A stretch of 64,000 bases of DNA from assembly GCA_003254925.1 (NCBI GenBank), contig QANZ01045097.1, positions 25,093 through 89,092 on the forward strand, written 5' to 3'. Source of the stretch: Chamaecrista fasciculata. Taxonomy: Eukaryota; Streptophyta; Magnoliopsida; Fabales; Fabaceae. The first letter of the stretch is position 1. Every line of letters starts with the position of its first letter. The notes beneath the pieces were generated by a model that worked only from the letters and a program-made list of their open reading frames with translations, did no database searches and was not told where the DNA came from. Position numbers and translations under genes: made by a program. Below are positions 56,804-64,000 of the stretch, piece by piece.

Positions 56804-56959
56804 GCAAAAAAAAAAAAGGAGAGAGGGAAAAATTGATGATGTGTTTGGAAGACTTAAGGGGTTTAAGGTTTTTTAGAATTTTTAGAGTTTATTTTTAATT
56901 TTTGGATGAAGGTTTAGAGGGAAAGAAAAATGATGATGATGTGTAAAAAATTATAATGT

Positions 56960-57330
56960 GTAATTTTTTTAGGGTTTAGAGTTTAGAGTTTAGGGGTTTG
57001 GAGTTTTAGGGTTTAGGATTTTTAATATTTTTAAGGACTAAATTGGAATGTTTTGAAGAGTTTTGGGACACTTTACAATTTTATTTTGAAGATTTGAGAT
57101 TAAAATGAATGAAGATGATGGAAAAAAATGGGGAATTGAGAATATTGGAATAAAAATGGGTCAAAGACCTAATTGTTGAACTTAAACCTTTTTTTAGGGT
57201 TTATGATTTAGGGTTTGGGGTTTTAAGGTTTAGAGTTTTTAATATTTTTAAGGACTAAATTGAAATGTTTGAAAGAGCTTTGGGACACTTTACGATTTTA
57301 TTTTGAGGATTTGGGACTAAAATGAATGAA
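56960..57330. repeat. Two-copy tandem repeat (about 220 bp) with degenerate telomere-like TTTAGGG words
   Basis: A segment starting ttaatatttttaaggactaa occurs at about 57027 and 57238 and is preceded in both copies by runs of 'tttagggtttagag/ggggttttagggttt'. The two copies share agctttgggacactttac-like and aaaatgaatga(a/g)gatgat stretches. The TTTAGGG words are interrupted and short, so this is not a telomere. Confidence 0.65.
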
Positions 57331-60031
57331 AATGATGAAAAAGAGGTGGAATTGAGAAAAATCTATAATATTAGAATTCTAAAGACCCTTTTATAATTAA
57401 TTCTTTATGTTTTGATCCCTTTTAGTAAAGGGAAAGGACTTAAACGCATAAGAGAAGACTTTTTGGGAGATTTTTGGCATTTTAACGTACATTTTCCGTT
57501 AAATCCTAACAGAAAAAAACTTCAGGGGACCAAATCGCTAACGGAGCAAACCACAGGGTACCACAATGCAAAAATTTTTCTTTCAAGGTACCAAAGGGGA
57601 ACCGCCCCTAACCACAGGGTACCAAATTGCAATTTACCCTTAATAATTTAATATTATTCAGCCGCTGCGCAGGTTTATATATATCTCGGTAAGTCGGCAT
57701 ATATATATGTGACCTATTAATTATATAATATTATTTAGCGGCCGCGCAGGTTTTATATATTCTTTTACTGTAAAAGTTGTCTGAATATAAAATGCTCGTA
57801 CAGAAGCATTAAAAGTAAGCACATAGACGTAATAATTATGGCCACCAAATTTTTTTGAAGCAGAGAAATAGTAAAAGCCCAAGAAATTGACACAGAGGTG
57901 GACAAGGATAAACGAAGTTGATACATAAGCAATAAATTGATTTTCTTCTCCATGAGGTAGCATCGTCCTTGGGCGCAGAGGAAAAAAGAGCCATATGCAG
58001 ATAATGAAGACTGAAGATACCTTACATATTACAGTTCTAGATCATTTTCATATTTTATTTTCTTTCTTTCTTATCCAACTTACAAGCAAGCCCAACAGCT
58101 GAAAGATAGTAAAAGGGAGATTTGTAGGCCAAACTTAAAACCTACGAAGCCCATAAGGCCTACAATAACCAATAATAGACTATTTTGTTTTGGTCCGAAA
58201 ATACGTAAGACCCATAAGGTAACAAAGCAGGCAAAGATAAATGCCTAGGCCCTCTTCGGGATATCCAACAATAAAAGAACACAAGTGATAAGTTTTTTTG
58301 GTGAAGCAGAAGTTATATTAGTATAGATATACGAGCTCACCAAAACAAGAAGATACTATTTTAAATAATTCATTTTAAAATACTTTTGAATTTGAATTCA
58401 GAATGGAGACTTAAATATTATTAGGATCCAATATGAAAATTGATTTTGATATTTTGTTTTTTTTTTGATATATTAAAAACGGTGACCGAAAATACAAGAA
58501 AATGTATTTACGGTCGTAATCGCGAATCTCCCCCAAAAGATGACCTACAGTCAATGATGTGAAAATCAGACCGGATCGCCCGGTCGGACCGCTAACCGCA
58601 GAGAGGAACGAGTTGGTCCAACTCAAAAAATCGAAGTGGGGGTTGGACCGGATTGGACCGGGAATAACCGGTAAAAAATCGGAAAACCGGGTCCAACCGT
58701 TGGACCGAACCGGCGGTTTGAGCATTTTTTTTTTCATTTCACTGCCTTCTTGGGGGTAAAACTATACTTCTGCCCCCAACTTTCTAATTTCTAGGCTCCT
58801 ACCCCCTTTATTCTTTGAAACATCACATTAAGACCCTTAAAACTACTCAACTCCTCCACCATTGTATTTCTCATTTTGTCTACAACACTCCCATACCTTT
58901 GTTTCATTCTCATAATTATTTTTAACGTAACTTACAAACACATCTTTCACTTCTTTACTTTTCAGTTTAGTCCCTGGTAGATTCTCTTTCATACTTTTAC
59001 CTCTTTTTTCACCTATTTTACCATTCATTAGTTATATCCTTCCAAAGTCTCCTTGTAAATTATACTTCCATAATTATTTTGTGCCTCTCAAATTCTATTA
59101 TCTATCGAAAAGGTCATTCTTCAACAATTGGGGTGTTACATCTCTTAGACCCCCAAAAAAAATATAGAGGGTTTATATTTGATATATTAAAAATAATTAT
59201 TTATTGCGTCATCCGGTCCGACCAATGGTTTAACCGGTTCAACCAATCAAACCGTGAATCGAACACTTGTCCGAGACTTTGTCCGATTCGATTATGACAA
59301 CACTGCTTACAGTAGGAAGTCTTTGATTGTAACTCGACGACCCAATAACTTCTTGAGAATTAAGAGTATAACCACAAAATTTAAAATAAACCTAATAACC
59401 ATAAACGGGATGGCCTTAACACCCTTCCAAATGACTGATTAATTGACTTGATAATTGATATAGATTCAGAGTCAAATAATATATTTTCTCAACACAAAAA
59501 CAGTAGGCTATATTATATGTTTTATGGGGTATATTTAATTAACATTTATTATTGAAGTTTAAAAATATAGAAATACTAATAAATAGCATGCAGATACAAT
59601 AAGCATAATTGATAATCATTTTCTTACTTTCTACAATTTTTTTTATATTTCAAACATATATTTTTTTTTTAAAAAAAAAGTTGCTTAAAAATTGTTATAC
59701 AATTTTGATGGGGGTATTGCCGTTTCTGGTCCTAACGAACTGCACCATTCTCATTGGAGACGCAAAACCCAACCCAACAACAAAGAAAACTTAAAATCAC
59801 AGCATAAGCATATTCTGTTTCGTCCCGCGATCTATGTATGTATATGATCTCTCTAATATTCCATGAATGATTCTTACAGAAGTCTCCGCAAGTCTCCTCT
59901 GTTTCTCTATCTTTCTCTTACATTACATGAGAGCTAAGATTAGGAATCATGGGGTTACCTGTCTCATCTCTTCCCGCGTAAACCCTTTTCATCGTTTCTG
60001 ATTTCTCCTCATTCCAAGTTTCCGTTCACCA
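57331..60031. other. Intergenic DNA upstream of the dolichol kinase gene
   Basis: No gene recognised. 57540-57650 repeats 'accacagggtacca' words as in the 7687-8103 element. 57660-57755 has a short near-duplicate (attattcagccgctgcgcagg and attatttagcggccgcgcag). 58555-58735 and 59205-59260 contain GGTTCAACCGG-type repeat borders. The last 150-200 bp before 60032 should be promoter and leader of the kinase gene, but I see no clear TATA box. Confidence 0.45.
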
Positions 60032-63000
60032 ATGGCTGCCTCGGCTCCTATTACGATTTCGTCCACCGTCAACGGCGAGAGAGCCGTCGTCTTCTTCTTC
60101 ATCTCTCTGGTCTTTTACTCTCTCCCCGGCTCTCTTCTCCCCCACGCCATCGCTCTCTTTCTCCTCACTTTTGCGTCCCTCTTCCTCGAAATTCGCTTCG
60201 ACACCTCAAATTCCTTCACCCTTTTTCGCACTAGGTATGCCCATGCTTACCTCCCTTCTCCAATTCTCTTCACATTCAATCAATTTTACTCAATTTTGTG
60301 TTTATTCCTCGTTTTCGTTACAGAATTATATAAGTTTTCGCTTTTAATTTTTCTCTAACCTGAGCATTAGTTAAATTCTCGGATGTGCGCGTAAAGTTAA
60401 ACCTCCCCTATTTCAGGCCCTGTGTTTCCTCCGGCATACTGCTCGGGGCGGTGACTCTGCCGACCGTTATCCTCTCAAAGTTGATTCAGCTATCAAGAGG
60501 ATTGTCATTGGGCGAGGTTAAATTTGAAGGTACTAGTTTCACTTTTGGGGTTTACGCATTCGTTGGATTCGATTAAACTTTATTCAGGGGAATCAGCTAT
60601 TTGGTTCCACAACGACCTGTTAAAAACCAGTATTGGTAAAATTTTAATAGTGTTCCAGTTTATGCATGTTTTGTAACTTAGAGTATGACTGGATTGCTTT
60701 TATAATCCTTTTAGTCATGGGATCCTGTCAGTATCAATCCAATACATTCAATATTTCCCAATATGTAGGTTTTGTTGCATAATTTTATCATTTCTTGCAA
60801 TATTGTTGACTTTCAAAATCCTTTTTTTGTTCTATCTACTTCAATACGATACAGGTTATGTGTTTGACCGTGAAAATATAAATATTTCTTCTTATAGAGC
60901 TTCAGTATCTGACATTGCAATACTGGGCCACATCTGCCAGCAGCCTTAGTGTACTTATATTCCTCAGCTTGAGTCTACGGGGTGCACCATTTTCACGAAG
61001 TGATTGGAGTTTAAGGTTTAGCTTATGTTTCGTGTTCTTACAAGCTGTCGTCTGCTGTGTGTTCTTTGCTGCAACATCTCAAGGTGGTGAGTTTTCCTAT
61101 TTATATGCATTATGGATCTTTCTTCATGTGTTGAAAAACAGAAAAGTGATGTTCTTTTGCTCTGTGGAGTGAAGTAATCCTGTTAGATAGATATATATTG
61201 CCGTTCTCTGTTTCTAGTCCTGATAAGAAACATTCATTCCATTAACTGTCATTTGCTCTTCTATACAGGCTTGCACTCAGCACTACAACTGTCCTGGCTT
61301 ATTTGTCATGGATTGGCAGCAGTGAAGTTAATTCAGCATTTTCTCAGAACTTTTCCATCTTGTGCTTCCATTGGTATGTCTAACACAAATGTCTCAGGAA
61401 ACTAATCTATTAGGTACTTGAAATTGGTTCATATTGTTGGAAGGGGAAGCTTTCCATTGACATAACTAGTTCATGAATTTTTCTGAATTTGTTCAAAGCT
61501 GTTATTCTTCCCAGTAGTAATAAATTTAGGGAAGTAGAAGTGTCATCTAACAAAAATAGACTTTACATTTACATTATACAGTGGTCTCCTGATGAGAATA
61601 AAAGTGAAGCTTTCATTTTACTCAATCTCATATATGTGTGGTAGCATTAAGTTTGTTTATTTTTACAAAAACTATGTGAATTTATCTTACTGCCAATAGG
61701 TGATCATATCTCAGTACAATTGTTTGGTTGTTCAAATGATTTTTTTTCCCTGTACACAGGGGAAGCACTACTTGTGACTGGAGGTATTGTTCTCTATTTT
61801 GGTGACATGTTGCTGCGTACTATGGCTAAGGTTAGTGTTCTACATAATTATATATTTTTTAAGACAAATTAGATGTGTATACTTTTAATCTGGTAATGTC
61901 ATTATTTGAGCAGCTATCTGGACTTTTGATGTCATCAGAGTTTCTCTCTACAGAATATCCTATTAGTCGAAGCGAGATAAGCACCTTTACTCAGGTATGA
62001 AACTTTAACTGATGAATTTGATGATTAGTGGTATATCTAGATTAGTTAAGTTGTTACTGTTCTTGCAGGGACTGTTGCTTGGCCTTCTGCTATATCCATT
62101 AGCTTTCAGATTTATTATCCAGATATGGGAATGGTCCATAAACACAGGTTCTTCTGAAGCAAGAAAATACAGTGAGATTGGAAGATCTCTCATTTTCTTT
62201 TCTTCCCTCGGATTGGTCATGACTTTGATTGTACCATCATGGATGCTGTTCGTTCAGGAGTTCCATATGCATCCAATTCTTTGGTATAAAACTAATAACT
62301 GATTCATTTGGACTTTTTTATTTGTGGCTACTGATGTTTTCAGTTGTCATATGATATGTTTAAGTGATGCTGTGTACCCATGGTGGTAATAGTAGGAGTA
62401 TAGCATTTATTAGTTATACAATGAGCTACTACATTGCATATGTCATGCTAGCGTCCTAATTCAGGGTTATATGGTATTGTAGCAGACAATATTAGCTACT
62501 AATTCCGGTAGAAACTGGGAATGGAGGACACAGCCATAACATTGGATTGCATCACATTGATGCATATTCACAGAAATCTTATATGGAAATGTCAAAACTC
62601 AAAAGTAATTAAAGTAGTAAAAAGATTCAATGTTATATTGAATTATTGATAGGGACTTAGATAGTAGGGGATGCTAAGTCCCATATCAAGTAGAATATGA
62701 TGTTCGGTAGAGTACTTAAGTGCCTTGATTCTCCCCCTTCAACAACTAGCTTTTGAGGGAGGGTTCCCCAAGGTTACTTGGGTCTCTATCATATATCCTC
62801 TGTTAGCCCAACATGCAGCCTGAAGTTTTACAAAGATAAATAGTGATAGCAACAATTTGGCCTAATTTGATTGCATCTAAAATTGAGATAGTGTGTATGA
62901 GTCATGTTAGTAGTTAGAAATCCTGTCCAACTAGTTAACTTGGAAATTAGGAATGCAGTCTCTGGTTCAGATCTTTCCATAAACAACAGTTATTGTGTTC

Positions 63001-63916
63001 ATCATGCCTTTATTATCTGTCATTATATTGCCAAATTTTATTCTTGCAATAACTTTTGCAGGGTGTTTTCTTTTGTATTCTCGGAGCCAGTCAAAAGACT
63101 GTCATTGTGTATCTATTGGGTGTGTGTTACCTGTTTTTCGGTTTTGCGATTCTATAACATTTCAAAGAACAGTAAGATCGAGAGAATTCTTTTGCGGAAA
63201 TACTACCATCTGTTGGCTGTCTTGATGTTTTTGCCTGCTCTTATCTTCCAGGTGATTTGGGATTTACTGCTTGCTTCTTTTTTTCCTTGGGTTTTATATA
63301 TGGTTATTTATCTGTCAGATATTGTGCTCAGTTGCTCACTGCTCTTTTGGTTTCAGCCCAAGTTTCTTGATCTAGCTTTTGGTGCAGCTTTGGCAGTTTT
63401 CCTGACATTAGAAATCATTCGAGTAAGTGTTTACACCTGCATTCAAGAGAGTAATAGTTGTTTTATATATGTCATAAAATTGGTGAAGGTTATTGTTTAT
63501 AGTGGATTACAAGTGTCAGTATGCAGAATGAATCCAAACATGGAAGAATAATGTAAATTTTAATTACTGCTATGATAACGATAGATGTCCATGTAAATTA
63601 TATGTGGTCAAGGTGTTTAGTTCGCAGAAGTGTGAGTTGCTTGTTGTGCAGTTGTCTATCTGTGGATGATTAGTCCTTTTCTTTTCCATTACCAAAAGCA
63701 AGGTTCTAGTATTGTCACAATGTTACCTACGAATGAGGTCTTAGTTTTGTTAGCTTCCTCAAAGAAAGCTAGATGGATTTATTTTGCTTACATCTTTATT
63801 GTTTGCTCTTATTCCTGTTTGCCTCAGGTGTGGAGAATCTGGCCTTTGGGACAATCAATACATGAATTTATGAGTGCCTTCACTGACCATCGTGACTCTG
63901 ATCTTCTTATTGTCAG
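60032..63916 (+). CDS. Dolichol kinase (EVAN-type), first ten exons; 3' end beyond window
   Basis: Polytopic ER membrane enzyme that phosphorylates dolichol, using CTP, to supply dolichyl phosphate for N-glycosylation and GPI anchors. Exons: 60032-60234, 60417-60529, 60898-61086, 61269-61373, 61760-61830, 61914-61994, 62069-62283, 63062-63251, 63357-63422, 63828-63916. All are GT-AG with matching phases, about 440 codons; the family is about 570 aa. Recognisable parts are SLPGSLLPHAIALFLLTFAS, SGLLMSSEFLSTEYPISRSE, FVFSEPVKRLSLCIYW, LLRKYYHLLAVLMFLPALIF, PKFLDLAFGAALAVFLTLEI and VWRIWPLGQSIHEFMSAFTD followed by HRDSDLLIV. The KYYH...P block is typical of the dolichol kinase/SEC59 C-terminal domain. 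Many hydrophobic stretches fit a multi-pass protein. The ATG at 60032 starts MAASAPITISST, without earlier in-frame support. The rest of the catalytic domain lies right of the window. Confidence 0.9.
62630..62830. repeat. Retroelement-like remnant in dolichol kinase intron 7
   Basis: The 778-bp intron 62284-63061 contains gctaagtcccatatcaagta and gattctcccccttcaacaac stretches resembling a common plant repeat built around 'aagtcccacatc'. I cannot define ends or a target duplication. Confidence 0.4.
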
Positions 63917-64000
63917 GTAAACTATGCCATTTTGCCTTATAAATCTATATTATAAAGCATATGCTTTATGATGTAAAAGAGCTCCAAATGATTATCTTAC

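Noticed and set aside
56960-57260. Telomere or subtelomere
   Set aside because: TTTAGGG words are few and interrupted, and genes flank the region on both sides.

Overview
This window is nuclear DNA of a flowering plant, almost certainly a eudicot. Genes are split by GT-AG introns, intergenic DNA is AT-rich, and all main families present (ABCG3, QUA3/PMT13, UGT86A, dolichol kinase, plant fructosamine-3-kinase) are plant types. The species cannot be named from the sequence. Two N bases (9347 and 10687) show it is an assembled draft.

Layout. 1-907 (minus): 5' end of a short-LTR Copia-type element that runs off the left edge. 1836-5089 (minus): plastid-type protein-ribulosamine 3-kinase (fructosamine-3-kinase family), seven coding exons visible, last exon(s) missing. 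5260-7344: a Mutator-like element next to that gene's 5' end, carrying a receptor-kinase fragment (Pack-MULE-like). 7346-14515: gene-free repeats, including two ~2.4-2.8 kb direct repeats. 15024-21368 (minus): complete seven-exon QUA3/PMT13-type putative homogalacturonan methyltransferase (593 aa) with tandem duplications in two introns. 21641-35660: a repeat sea with Athila-like LTR sequence, a nested 2.4 kb solo LTR with perfect target-site duplication, a Helitron, a La-domain (LARP1-like) pseudogene and two foldback MULEs with perfect 9-bp target duplications. 36836-43175 (plus): ABCG3-type half transporter, eleven coding exons, with one apparent 2-nt deletion and one GC-AG intron. 44312-47170 and 51238-53727 (minus): tandem pair of UGT86A-type UDP-glycosyltransferases, two exons each. 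48400-50000: Helitron-like 3' ends and small MITEs. 53998-60000: further repeats. 60032-63916 (plus): first ten exons of a dolichol kinase (EVAN-type), running off the right edge.

The genes are not an operon or obvious cluster. QUA3 and dolichol kinase both act in the secretory pathway (pectin methylation in the Golgi, dolichyl phosphate supply in the ER), but nothing here links them functionally. Only the two UGTs are true neighbours by descent. Much of the novelty is structural: transposons have landed in introns, beside promoters and in each other, several leaving readable target-site duplications. I saw no tRNA, rRNA, CRISPR array or viral genome.
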